Assembly (NCBI RefSeq): GCF_049942825.1
Contig: NZ_CP187970.1
Span: 4,092,001 to 4,156,000 of the forward strand
Reading direction: 5' to 3'
DNA from: Paenibacillus_G sp049942825
GTDB taxonomy: Bacteria > Bacillota > Bacilli > Paenibacillales > NBRC-103111
DNA length: 64,000 nucleotides
Below are positions 47,334 to 55,515 of this stretch, piece by piece. Position 1 is the first letter of the stretch; each line of letters opens with the position of its first letter. The notes beneath the pieces are model-generated. The model saw only the letters and a program-made list of their open reading frames with translations, ran no database searches and was not told the origin of the DNA. Position numbers and translations under genes: made by a program.

Positions 47334-48530
47334 GTGGTTGTTCAAGGTCCGCTCTCGCGTGGACAACTCAAGCTCTACCTGCTCGCCGTCTTATTCTTTG
47401 CCGCCAACGCCATTCTTACCGTCATTCTCCCTCTGCAGGGCGACGCCGGGGGGATGGAACAAGGCGAGATCGGCCTGATGATGGGCGCCTATATGCTTAC
47501 CTGCATGGTGTTCCGCCCATGGGCCGGGCAGCTGCTCAGCCGCTGCGGAGCGCTGGCGATCATGCGGGTCCTCTTGATCGTTCACGGCAGCTGCCTGGTG
47601 CTGTACTCCCTGGCGGGCATCGACAGCTATCTATGGCTTCGGGCACTGCAAGGAGCCGTTACCGCCTTCTTCTCCATGATCATGCAGATGGGGATGGTGC
47701 AGCTGCTCTCAGCCGAGCACCGGGCCCAGGGCATGTCGCTGTATACCCTCTCTACCATGATTCCCCAGCTGTTCGGCCCCCTGTTGGCCTTATACTTATG
47801 GGACACCGGTGAGTCTTCCTTATTCATCGGAATTATGATAGCCTTGGGCGTCACAACCTGGCTGACCGGGCACTTTGCTCCCCTGCCTGTCACGCCTCTG
47901 GGGGAAGGTTCCTTTACCTTCCGGGAGATGCTCCGGTCCTTCACCCAGCTCTGGCACAATCGGATCCTGCTCGTCTGCTCCGTCGTTATGCTGTTTGCTT
48001 CGTGCGTGTTCGGAGCCGTCTCCACGTTCCTGCCGCTGTATATGGAGAAGACGGGCGCGGGGCATGCCGGCTATTATCTCATGCTGCAGGGTCTTGTCGT
48101 GGTAGTCTGCCGCTTCGTCTTAAGGAAGCATATTCCTTCCGACGGCAGCTGGCATTCCGGATTATACGCGGGACTCCTGCTTTCCGCTGCCGCGGGTTCG
48201 GGACTCCTCGCCGTGCTTGAATCGGCCGGGGCTCTTCTATATGTGTCAGCAGTATGTAACGGAGTAGCGGTGGCTTTGCTGTATCCTTCACTCGTTACCT
48301 ATCTGTCCTTTGTGCTGCCTTCCCGGAACCGGGCGGTGCTGCTGGGCTTGTTTATTTCCTCTTATGACCTCGGATTCTCATCCGGGGGACTACTCATGGG
48401 CATGGCGGCCCAGCAGTTAACGTACTCGGGCATGTTCACCCTATGTGCCGGGCTCTGTGTAGCAGCCTGCCTCGTTGTGCTCCTGAACCGGAATCCTATG
48501 AGGTCCGGTGAATCCGGGCCCCTCCGTTGA
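47334..48530 (+). CDS. MFS exporter (staphylopine-exporter CntE-like position and type)
   Basis: The 398-residue protein has twelve hydrophobic segments and MFS_1 features: LYLLAVLFFAANAILTVILP, MVFRPWAGQLLSRCGALAIM, VSTFLPLYMEKTGAGHAGYY. Its N-terminal half starts like sugar/opine-metallophore exporters of the CntE type. GTG 47334 has AAAGGAG ten bases upstream; ATG 47325 is nearly adjacent to that site. A longer open frame from 47166 has no supporting signals. It is divergent from the importer and shares its Fur box, as expected if it exports a metallophore that the importer recovers. No metallophore synthesis genes (cntKLM type) are visible here. Confidence 0.82.
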   Translation: MVVQGPLSRGQLKLYLLAVLFFAANAILTVILPLQGDAGGMEQGEIGLMMGAYMLTCMVFRPWAGQLLSRCGALAIMRVLLIVHGSCLVLYSLAGIDSYLWLRALQGAVTAFFSMIMQMGMVQLLSAEHRAQGMSLYTLSTMIPQLFGPLLALYLWDTGESSLFIGIMIALGVTTWLTGHFAPLPVTPLGEGSFTFREMLRSFTQLWHNRILLVCSVVMLFASCVFGAVSTFLPLYMEKTGAGHAGYYLMLQGLVVVVCRFVLRKHIPSDGSWHSGLYAGLLLSAAAGSGLLAVLESAGALLYVSAVCNGVAVALLYPSLVTYLSFVLPSRNRAVLLGLFISSYDLGFSSGGLLMGMAAQQLTYSGMFTLCAGLCVAACLVVLLNRNPMRSGESGPLR

Positions 48531-48538
48531 GGCGATTC

Positions 48539-49024
48539 CTAATAGCCCCATTCGAGCAGATCCTTCATGAATCTGCGGGCGAATGCTAACTGTTCCGGTG
48601 TATATTGGTCCAGGAAGGCCAGGAATCTCTGCTCGATTTCGCCATGAATGCGGTGGTGTATCCGGTGTACCTTTTGTCCCGCTGCCGTAAGTGTGTAATA
48701 AACCTCCTTCTTGTTCTCATTGATCTGCTGTCTTTTAATCAGATCAAGCTCTAACAGCCTTTTGCTGATTCGGGTTATCGATCCCTTGGTTAACTGCGTT
48801 TTCTCTGCAAGCGTGGTCACATTAATCGGACTGTAATCGCCAATGCAGGCAACCAGGTGGATCTCAGAAAGGGTAAGCTGGACCGGTGTTCCGAGCTCCT
48901 GTTCCAGCTGCCGCATTTCTTCCCGAAATCGAACCGCAAGTAGGCTTTCCCTGATCTCCTGCTGGCTGACAAGCTCAATAAAATGCTTGAGAACCCACTG
49001 CTTGGTTACATCCGTTCTTTCCAT
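48539..49024 (-). CDS. MarR family repressor
   Basis: The 161-residue protein has the MarR winged helix: LTLSEIHLVACIGDYSPINV, TTLAEKTQLTKGSITRISKR, LLELDLIKRQQINENKKEVY, YTLTAAGQKVHRIHHRIH. ATG 49024 has GGGA upstream and gives the family length; an earlier frame start adds 22 residues overlapping the operator. It ends eight bases from the convergent MFS gene. The 18+18 palindrome and a second 20-bp palindrome upstream are repeated before the flavin monooxygenase, so it very likely represses itself and that gene. Cys residues are few (one, in VACIGDY), which might allow thiol sensing. Confidence 0.9.
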   Translation of the reverse strand: MERTDVTKQWVLKHFIELVSQQEIRESLLAVRFREEMRQLEQELGTPVQLTLSEIHLVACIGDYSPINVTTLAEKTQLTKGSITRISKRLLELDLIKRQQINENKKEVYYTLTAAGQKVHRIHHRIHGEIEQRFLAFLDQYTPEQLAFARRFMKDLLEWGY

Positions 49025-49061
49025 CCGAGTTAGTCCCTTCTTTGTGCATCTCCTTTCTGAA

Positions 49062-49101
49062 GTATACAGTAATTGTTTTGTGGAAAACAATTACTGTATA
49101 C
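49062..49101. promoter_or_regulatory. MarR operator 1 (18+18 perfect palindrome)
   Basis: Arms 49062-49079 and 49084-49101 are perfectly complementary around GTGG. The core ATTGTTTTGTGGAAAACAAT matches the other three sites. It lies 38 bp upstream of the MarR start. Confidence 0.85.
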
Positions 49102-49105
49102 TTTG

Positions 49106-49125
49106 ATTGTTTCGCGCGAAACAAT
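49106..49125. promoter_or_regulatory. MarR operator 2
   Basis: ATTGTTTCGCGCGAAACAAT is a perfect 20-bp palindrome immediately after operator 1 (centres 34 bp apart), 14 bp from the end of the monooxygenase gene. Confidence 0.85.
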
Positions 49126-49139
49126 AATGCCGCAGTGGT

Positions 49140-50636
49140 TTAGGATGGTCCGCACCAATACTCGAGTCCCTGCCGCAGCTTCGTCTGTGGATCCGGATCG
49201 GAGCGGGATACCGCCCATGCAATATAACCGTCGGGCCTTACCAGAACGGAATGGACATCCGCCCACTCGTCATGGGCACGGTTCGCCAAGGTATAGCTGG
49301 CCGCCTTGATCTGCGGGGGCCAAAGGCGGGCGTTCATCCTCTCGTCCGAAGCCAGGTGAAGCAGGACGAAGGAGCCCTGTCGGAATAGCTCGAAGCTGCT
49401 GATGACATCGCCTTGTTCGGAGCGGAGCTCCAGCTCGGGCAGCCGCCTGCCGGTTAACGGATGGGACGAACCGGCAAAGGTGGGGGCATAGCGGACATCC
49501 ACCGCAGCGATCCGGCTTGCCAATAGATAGTTAGCCTCCGGTAACTGCAACATGGCCGACATCAGCTTTCTCAGTTGAATCATACCGGGGCTGAAGCCGG
49601 TGCCAAGCAATAAGGTCTGCGCCTCGGTATTGTGCAGCAGTGAGGTATTGACAGGAAACCGTTCGTCATGGTAACTATCCAGCAGCCATGGAGGCGCCCA
49701 GCCCTTCCGCTCCGCAGCCAGCTTCCAGCCCAGATTGAACGCTTCCTGTATGCCTACATTCATTCCCTGCCCCCCGGCGGGAAAATGAATATGTGCCGCG
49801 TCACCGGCGAGAAATATCCGCCGCTCTCTGTACCGCTGCGCCTGCCGCGCCGCATTGCCGAACCGGGTCAGCCAGGAAGGCTCCCCTGCCCCCAGATCGT
49901 CCCCCAAGATCCGGAGCATCCCGGAGCGCAGCTCCTCGAGAGTCACCGGCTCACTCTTGGGGATATGGGTCCTCTGCGGATCGATCAGTACGACCCGGTG
50001 CCTGCCTGCCGGTAAGGGTACGATCATGATCATTCCTTCTTCGCTGTACCGCGAAACCACCGGTGTGGCTGGAGGATGCTTCAGGATGACATCTCCCTGT
50101 ATGGCCGTCAGGGTCTCGTTATGGCCGATGAACGGAATACCGGCTTGTTTGCGGACGATACTGCCTGCGCCATCCGCGCCGACCAGATAGGCGGCTCTCA
50201 GGTGAACCTCCCCCTGCGCTCCGGCTGCGGTAACCCGTACCCCGTGCTCATCCTGAACAACGGATAAGACCTCCATGCCGCGTAAGAGCTGCGCACCTAA
50301 TCGGACCGCTCTTTTCTCCAGAATGGTTTCCGTTACCGCTTGGGGGATGAACAAGGAGTAATTGGAGGAGGAATCGATCAAGGAGAAATCCAAACGGGTA
50401 TCGAGTCCGGCAAAGTGGCCTGAGGCGAGTGGCTGGCCGTTCTTTAGAAATTCCGGCTTCATCCCCCGCAGGTCCAGCAGCTCCAAGGTCCTCGGGTGAA
50501 TGCTGAGCGCCCGGGAATAAGGTGTGGTTTCATCCAGCCGTTCCAGGACACCTACCTGAATGTTGGCCAAAGCAAGCTCGGAGGCCAGCATCATGCCAAC
50601 CGGTCCCCCGCCAACGATCATCACTTCAAAATCCAT
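49140..50636 (-). CDS. FAD-dependent aromatic-type monooxygenase
   Basis: The 498-residue group A flavin monooxygenase has the FAD dinucleotide motif MIVGGGPVGMMLASELALA at the N-terminus, then SRALSIHPRTLELLDLRG. The DG-type motif AAYLVGADGAGSIVRKQAGI follows, and the second FAD motif RRIFLAGDAAHIHFPAGGQG, MNVGIQEAFNLGWKLAAE. The C-terminal thioredoxin-like region (GSFVLLHLASDERMNARL) is as in PheA/MhpA/RdmE-type hydroxylases. ATG 50636 follows GGGAGGG; a longer frame from 50699 overlaps operators. It has two MarR operators at its promoter. It probably hydroxylates a phenolic, quinone-like or antibiotic compound. Confidence 0.92.
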   Translation of the reverse strand: MDFEVMIVGGGPVGMMLASELALANIQVGVLERLDETTPYSRALSIHPRTLELLDLRGMKPEFLKNGQPLASGHFAGLDTRLDFSLIDSSSNYSLFIPQAVTETILEKRAVRLGAQLLRGMEVLSVVQDEHGVRVTAAGAQGEVHLRAAYLVGADGAGSIVRKQAGIPFIGHNETLTAIQGDVILKHPPATPVVSRYSEEGMIMIVPLPAGRHRVVLIDPQRTHIPKSEPVTLEELRSGMLRILGDDLGAGEPSWLTRFGNAARQAQRYRERRIFLAGDAAHIHFPAGGQGMNVGIQEAFNLGWKLAAERKGWAPPWLLDSYHDERFPVNTSLLHNTEAQTLLLGTGFSPGMIQLRKLMSAMLQLPEANYLLASRIAAVDVRYAPTFAGSSHPLTGRRLPELELRSEQGDVISSFELFRQGSFVLLHLASDERMNARLWPPQIKAASYTLANRAHDEWADVHSVLVRPDGYIAWAVSRSDPDPQTKLRQGLEYWCGPS

Positions 50637-50668
50637 CGCGAGCTTTCCCTCCCATGTATATGGATAAA

Positions 50669-50688
50669 ATTGTTTTGTCCAAAACAAT
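50669..50688. promoter_or_regulatory. MarR operator 3
   Basis: ATTGTTTTGTCCAAAACAAT is a perfect 8-4-8 palindrome 33 bp upstream of the monooxygenase start. It has the same core as operators 1 and 2. Confidence 0.85.
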
Positions 50689-50700
50689 ATGTCCGTCATT

Positions 50701-50720
50701 ATTGTTTTGCGCGAAACAAA
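50701..50720. promoter_or_regulatory. MarR operator 4
   Basis: ATTGTTTTGCGCGAAACAAA is a near-perfect copy, with its centre 32 bp from operator 3, repeating the paired arrangement at the MarR promoter. Confidence 0.8.
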
Positions 50721-50936
50721 ATCAGTGTAGCACAGAAAGGATCAGCCGGCAACAGGATGTGCGATGTAAGTTAGCCGCTGCCCCGCCTAAGGACCAAACT
50801 TGCGTTACATTCGCGGAAATGCCATGAGCTCCGTCCGATTACCGCCAATCCAGCCGCACGTGCATTTCAAGCATCCTTCCTTATGGGGTGGGAGCCCGTG
50901 AAGTCATCCCCGGTGCAGCGGTTGGACGCCAAACAA

Positions 50937-50968
50937 GCCTGGGCTAAGCATAACAGCTTAGCCCAGGC
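50937..50968 (-). terminator. Terminator of the GH59 gene
   Basis: GCCTGGGCTAAGC (50937-50949) pairs perfectly with GCTTAGCCCAGGC (50956-50968). TTGTTTGG follows on the minus strand, about 50 bp past the GH59 stop. The rest of 50721-51017 shows no gene. Confidence 0.85.
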
Positions 50969-51017
50969 CAGGTGGGATCGGGTTAATAAACTGACGGTCG
51001 ATCCGAGGAGGAGATGC

Positions 51018-54000
51018 TTACTTCACCGCTGTGATTTCGGTTAATGCTTCGACGGCCGCCTTGAGGGATCCTGCCGCTGCCGCCACCTTCTCTAGTGGAG
51101 CATTGGGATTCTGCAGCACCGCTTTGGCTGCCTGCATGGCGGAGTGGAACGTTTTCCAGCTTTCACGGGTGTAACGTTTCGGTTCTTTGCCTTGATTGGC
51201 ATCAAAGAGCTGCTGCAGCTTCTCTTTATTGACTTCCACTTTATTCGAGCCTGTGATGATATCCATTCCGTCAAAGACGAAGGTTCCGCCTTTCACCACC
51301 ACGTTCGCCGTATGCTTGGCATCGCTCAGCCCCCGGATGCTGTAAGAGGTTTGTCTGTCCCCTTTGGCATGGATTCTGGCGTTCTCTTCGATAAGGATGC
51401 CGTCGATGTACAAGTCGATCAGCGCATCCGACGTCGCTCCGAATAAATTGAACCCGGATCCGTTGAAACCGAAGATCATCCGGCTGCTGTCCGAAGGGTT
51501 CGCCTTGGGGGAGCTGTAGATCTGGACTCCGCGGTAATCCATGTAGTCTTCTTTTCTTTCGTTATCCTTCAGGGAAACCTTCAAGGTATGCGGTTTTTCC
51601 TGCAGACCATATACCGAATACATCACGCCGTCGGGATTGACGCCATAATTGCCCATATCCGCCCCGTCCAGCTCGAAGCTGTATTGTGACTTGACTCCGG
51701 TCCCGGCAAGATAATCGATGCCTGTGCCTGTGAAGTTGATCAGCAGATACGGATTGTCGTTAAAATGCGCCCAGGCATTCGTATCATTGGAGCCCCAGGT
51801 GCTGCCGTTCTTACGGAAAGCATACACGGTATTTTCCGCATTCCCGATCTGCGCTTCGTCCGTTACTTTCACGATGTCCTTGGCTGCCCGTTTCGTTACT
51901 ACGGTTACCGGGTCTGATGTTTCGATTTCCGCTTTGGTGAAGCTGATGTACTTTTCTTTGGCGACCACTTTCAGGGTGTGCTCCCGTTCCTCGAGATTCT
52001 CGGCGGACCAGACCACTCCTTGAATTTCACTGTTATTGACATAGCTCGCTTCACCGGCAGGCACGCCGTCCAGATAGACATCGGCTTTTCCATTGGACGG
52101 ATTCGTGACCCCGAAGAGGCGGAGCTCCGTGCCCTTAAACTTGATGTCAAACGAAGTCCCGGCGGCTCCCCAGGCATTGGTGCTGTTCGACGACCAGCTG
52201 CCGGAGTAGAAGACTTTGTTGAGCGTCCCCTGCGCCTTGGTGGAGTCCTTGAAGCCTACGGTGACCCCGTTCCATACGGGAATGTCGGTCTTCGCCGTCA
52301 TCTGGGTGCGGTTATAATGCGCATAGCCTGCTTGGGTATAATCCCATGGGCCGACATACCCGATGGGATTCAAGGGATCGGTGTTGTTCAATGCTTCTTC
52401 TTCCGTACTGAATTTCTTCCCTTGGGCACTGTCGACTTTGTCGGATTCATAGGTATAGCCTTTGACAGGCTCCACACGCAAATTATCGATCAGGGTCTCA
52501 TAATAGCCGGAGCCAAGCGATATTCTTCCTGCCATGACGGTTCGGTCGGCGTCCGTATAAGCCGCGATTTCTTTGCCGTCCAGATACAGCGTAAACACAT
52601 TTTCTTTGGCTTCGAACGCCAGGTTGTGCCATATCTTGTTGTCAAAGCCTTCGATCGTTCCGCTGCCCACTACCTTCCCCAGCTTTAGAATCTCATAGGT
52701 TCCATCCGCATAGACCCTCGCATTGTAGGGGGCATGGGAGTCGGTCCCGCCGGCCTTCACCTGCCGGACCCCAATCAAGGCATAATTGCTTCTTCCTTCA
52801 GCCTCAGGGGTGTGCGTGTCCAGTAAGAAGTCATAGGAAGCTTTATAATTCACCCAGCGGTGATCGCCCAAGGTGGTCGTTGGGTTGCTGGAGGACGCCG
52901 CTCCATCCTTGCCGCCCCACACCGCCCATTCGGCTCCGATGTTGTCCGGCGTAATGATCTGCTGCAGCATGTTTCCATGGGCCTTCGCATCCGGGATGTC
53001 GAGATCCGTTCGTGCGGCGCTTCCGGCGGACAGGGGTTTCGTTGCTTTCTTGACCACTTCGAAGGCGGCCGTCTGGTCGGTAGTATAACGCGGCGTCCCG
53101 CCGCGGCGGTCCACATAATCCCGGCCCCGGTCATCAACCGGGTAATTACGATATTCAAAATCATCCGTATAAGGCAGCGGAAGAATGGTGTCTTTCGAGA
53201 GATCGACGGGCTGGGACTGATAAGCAAAGCCTTCGGTTTCCGATTCCTTATCAAGCGTGGATATCGTCACGATGGAATACGGCTTCACTTCAAGTTCATA
53301 CACCCCATTGGCGGGGGTAATCTTGCGGATCGGCTGGAACCAGTTCGCATCGTAGGGCTGTCCATCTTCCGCCCCGCGGGTTTCCCAGACATAGACCGGT
53401 GCATTCTCTTTTCCGCCCAGGTTGGCGGCATGGATCTGATATTTGCGCGTTTCCTTGGTGTTGTTCGCAAAAACCGTAGTATAGTCATCCGTTTTCGGAT
53501 CTTTTAAGGTCATATAGTTATGGGTGCTCGTATCGACATCCACACCACCGTCGAAGAAGGCTCCGTCACTGAACGTCGCATCCTTCACAATCATCCATCT
53601 TTCATTCTCGGGCGTCGAGTGATCATCCGTTCCGACAAAGTTCATGACATGACGGACTCCCTGCAGACCGCCATCGGCTTCATAAAAACCGGACCACGGA
53701 TCATACGCACTGATGAGGTGCTTCGGATTATAGGATGAGCCTTCATAGAAGGCGGCAACGGAAGGCTGAAAATCAAAGGAGACTGCGTTCAGCGGATTAC
53801 TGCCTGCCCCTGTCCAGGAATACACGGAGATGATCCGCGAGGTGACATCGATAATCCCGGCCTTGCCTCCGAGCCCTTGATACTGAGGCTCCATGTTGTC
53901 CCGGTACCGGGCATTGATCATGGGAGCGATCCCCTCAGACACCCAGACTTCTTTGGGCTGCTTGCCCGCAGCAATCAGCTGTTTTTGCAGCTGCGTCAGT

Positions 54001-54827
54001 TCATTGGAACCCGTAAGGCCATAGTGGGAGCTGATCACATCAATCTCGTCAATCAGGTCCGGATGGTCAAGCAGGGTGCGGCTGATGGTGGCCGTATCCC
54101 GGTAGCCGTCTGCAGCAACCAGCTTTATTGCTTTGTAATCCGCATCGTAGTTGGGCTCTTGTTTGATTCGAGTCGTGAAGTATTTCAGCCATTCCACTTC
54201 ATTTTTGCCATTGTTGTTGATAGCCCTTTCATTTTGCGAGATGCCGACGTAATCCAGTTTAAATCCATATTCTTGATAGACGGCGTCGATGGTCTGTTTA
54301 TACCATTGGTACCGGTTCTCGTATTCATTGCCTGCAGCACCGTTCCAGGACCAGCGGGGTTCACCCCAGCGCAAAATCTCCACGGTAAGATCCGGGTTGA
54401 TCGATTTGGCATCCGCGGCGAATTGGAACCCGGCCCCCCGGAGCACGTTCGCCGGCTCATCGGCATACCGCATCGTAGCGGGCTCCGTTCCCGAAGAGGA
54501 ATTGACATCGCCGCCCAACTCTACTTTGACGTGCGTCAGACCGGCCCCTGTTTGTTTATTGAACAGCTTGTTCATGATCTCCCAATAGGCCTTCGGGTTC
54601 TCTTCCTTGTAATCCAGCAGCAGCCTGGAGGTGTTATTGGCGGTCACCGTACCAAACCCTTTGAACCGGTTATATGTATCGACGTTCCTGCCGTCAATGG
54701 TAATGGTCTTGGTGACGGCTTCAGCCCTGGATACCTGGGCATCCATTAGGCCAACGGCCCCGAACAGCAGGGAAGTCACTCCAAGATACCCCATGGTCCT
54801 CTTCCACTTTTTTCGTTTGCTACCCAT
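51018..54827 (-). CDS. Secreted multidomain GH59 galactocerebrosidase-like glycoside hydrolase
   Basis: The 1269-residue exported protein has a signal peptide (to about residue 36). The GH59 catalytic domain begins with FKGFGTVTANNTSRLLLDY and the signature GGDVNSSSGTEPATMR (105-120). Glu-200 (VGISQNE) corresponds to the acid/base and Glu-298 (EVWVSEG) to the nucleophile of galactosylceramidase. A lectin-like domain follows (about 550-790: VGSGTIEGFDNKIWHNLAFE, ISLGSGYYETLIDNLRVEP), then galactose-binding-like beta-sandwiches (about 860-985 and 990-1190). Residues about 1195-1265 are a FIVAR-type helical pair (KEKLQQLFDANQGKEP, AAAAGSLKAAVEAL). It releases galactose from glycolipids or polymers. 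The ribosome binding site is not strong. Single gene, no adjacent regulator. Confidence 0.92.
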   Translation of the reverse strand: MGSKRKKWKRTMGYLGVTSLLFGAVGLMDAQVSRAEAVTKTITIDGRNVDTYNRFKGFGTVTANNTSRLLLDYKEENPKAYWEIMNKLFNKQTGAGLTHVKVELGGDVNSSSGTEPATMRYADEPANVLRGAGFQFAADAKSINPDLTVEILRWGEPRWSWNGAAGNEYENRYQWYKQTIDAVYQEYGFKLDYVGISQNERAINNNGKNEVEWLKYFTTRIKQEPNYDADYKAIKLVAADGYRDTATISRTLLDHPDLIDEIDVISSHYGLTGSNELTQLQKQLIAAGKQPKEVWVSEGIAPMINARYRDNMEPQYQGLGGKAGIIDVTSRIISVYSWTGAGSNPLNAVSFDFQPSVAAFYEGSSYNPKHLISAYDPWSGFYEADGGLQGVRHVMNFVGTDDHSTPENERWMIVKDATFSDGAFFDGGVDVDTSTHNYMTLKDPKTDDYTTVFANNTKETRKYQIHAANLGGKENAPVYVWETRGAEDGQPYDANWFQPIRKITPANGVYELEVKPYSIVTISTLDKESETEGFAYQSQPVDLSKDTILPLPYTDDFEYRNYPVDDRGRDYVDRRGGTPRYTTDQTAAFEVVKKATKPLSAGSAARTDLDIPDAKAHGNMLQQIITPDNIGAEWAVWGGKDGAASSSNPTTTLGDHRWVNYKASYDFLLDTHTPEAEGRSNYALIGVRQVKAGGTDSHAPYNARVYADGTYEILKLGKVVGSGTIEGFDNKIWHNLAFEAKENVFTLYLDGKEIAAYTDADRTVMAGRISLGSGYYETLIDNLRVEPVKGYTYESDKVDSAQGKKFSTEEEALNNTDPLNPIGYVGPWDYTQAGYAHYNRTQMTAKTDIPVWNGVTVGFKDSTKAQGTLNKVFYSGSWSSNSTNAWGAAGTSFDIKFKGTELRLFGVTNPSNGKADVYLDGVPAGEASYVNNSEIQGVVWSAENLEEREHTLKVVAKEKYISFTKAEIETSDPVTVVTKRAAKDIVKVTDEAQIGNAENTVYAFRKNGSTWGSNDTNAWAHFNDNPYLLINFTGTGIDYLAGTGVKSQYSFELDGADMGNYGVNPDGVMYSVYGLQEKPHTLKVSLKDNERKEDYMDYRGVQIYSSPKANPSDSSRMIFGFNGSGFNLFGATSDALIDLYIDGILIEENARIHAKGDRQTSYSIRGLSDAKHTANVVVKGGTFVFDGMDIITGSNKVEVNKEKLQQLFDANQGKEPKRYTRESWKTFHSAMQAAKAVLQNPNAPLEKVAAAAGSLKAAVEALTEITAVK

Positions 54828-55033
54828 TATGATCAGCCAGCCTTTCCAACCACGGGATTTTTTAAAGCGCCTTCATAAGTCTGCACTCTCCGATGACTAT
54901 GACGAGTGATATCCTCAGCTCCTCCTCTCCATGCCACCAATCTTTTCATTATTTGGTTTGCGCCTTCATTATTTCATAAGGGCTTCCCGTGTTTATATCA
55001 TTATTTTGACTACTTCTGCGGTTATTTTTACAC

Positions 55034-55062
55034 AAAAAAAAGGCGAGGGATGGCCCCTCACC
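55034..55062 (-). terminator. Terminator joined to the DoxX remnant
   Basis: GGCGAGGG (55042-55049) pairs with CCCTCACC (55055-55062; one G-U in the transcript). Eight T residues follow on the minus strand. Confidence 0.85.
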
Positions 55063-55289
55063 CGGTAAAGCAAAGTTCTGCAGGAATGCCGTAAAGGTTG
55101 GGTACACGAGTTCGTTCGTCGCCTTGTCGAGCACCGGTTTGGCTACAACCCCTTTGAGGAAGCCGGCGGCATCGAACCCGCCCGTCAGCTTGTGAAGACC
55201 TGCATTTATCCATTGGTAGCCGACATACAGCCGAAGAATGAGAAACAGCCCGGCAGCATACAATTTTCTTTGAAGAATCGAGTCAGCAT
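55063..55289 (-). pseudogene. DoxX family membrane protein remnant (frameshifted and 3'-truncated)
   Basis: An ATG at 55289 with AGGGGAC upstream begins MLTRFFKEN, after which one frameshift (near 55263) is needed to continue as YAAGLFLILRLYVGYQWINA, GLHKLTGGFDAAGFLKGVVA, KPVLDKATNELVYPTFTAFL, QNFALP. This is a convincing N-terminal half of a DoxX/DoxD-type protein. The sequence then passes straight into a terminator hairpin, so the last membrane helices are absent. The promoter region keeps two operator-like palindromes. A separate DoxX-like gene is intact at 22746. Confidence 0.75.
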
Positions 55290-55331
55290 AGTAAAAAGTC
55301 CCCTGTTTTTAATGTATGATGAGCAGCACCC

Positions 55332-55349
55332 TAGTGAATCTTTTCACAA
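55332..55349. promoter_or_regulatory. Rex-like operator upstream of the DoxX remnant
   Basis: TAGTGAATCTTTTCACAA differs at one position from the Rex consensus TTGTGAANNNNTTCACAA. Rex senses NADH/NAD+ in Gram-positive bacteria. It lies 43 bp upstream of the remnant's ATG. Confidence 0.5.
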
Positions 55350-55391
55350 TGCTGTGTGCGAGTTCTTGTATGGTGATCGCTTTGTCTCTTT

Positions 55392-55413
55392 CATGAAGGT
55401 GCTGTCCTTCATG
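55392..55413. promoter_or_regulatory. 8-6-8 palindrome upstream of the DoxX remnant
   Basis: CATGAAGG and CCTTCATG are perfect inverted arms around TGCTGT. It is operator-like, about 100 bp upstream of the DoxX ATG. The binding protein is unknown; a MarR or HxlR type is a guess. Confidence 0.4.
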
Positions 55414-55475
55414 TCTTTACTATAGCATACTTGGAGAGACGAAGATGTGAATTGGATCACAATGCAAACCAAATG

Positions 55476-55506
55476 GAAAAGCCAACCGGCAAAGGCCGGC
55501 TGGCTT
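55476..55506 (-). terminator. Terminator of the GH5-X2 pseudogene
   Basis: AAGCCAACCGGC (55479-55490) pairs with GCCGGCTGGCTT (55495-55506, one mismatch). TTTTCC follows on the minus strand, ten bases past the pseudogene's final stop. Confidence 0.8.
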
Positions 55507-55515
55507 ACTTCCCGC

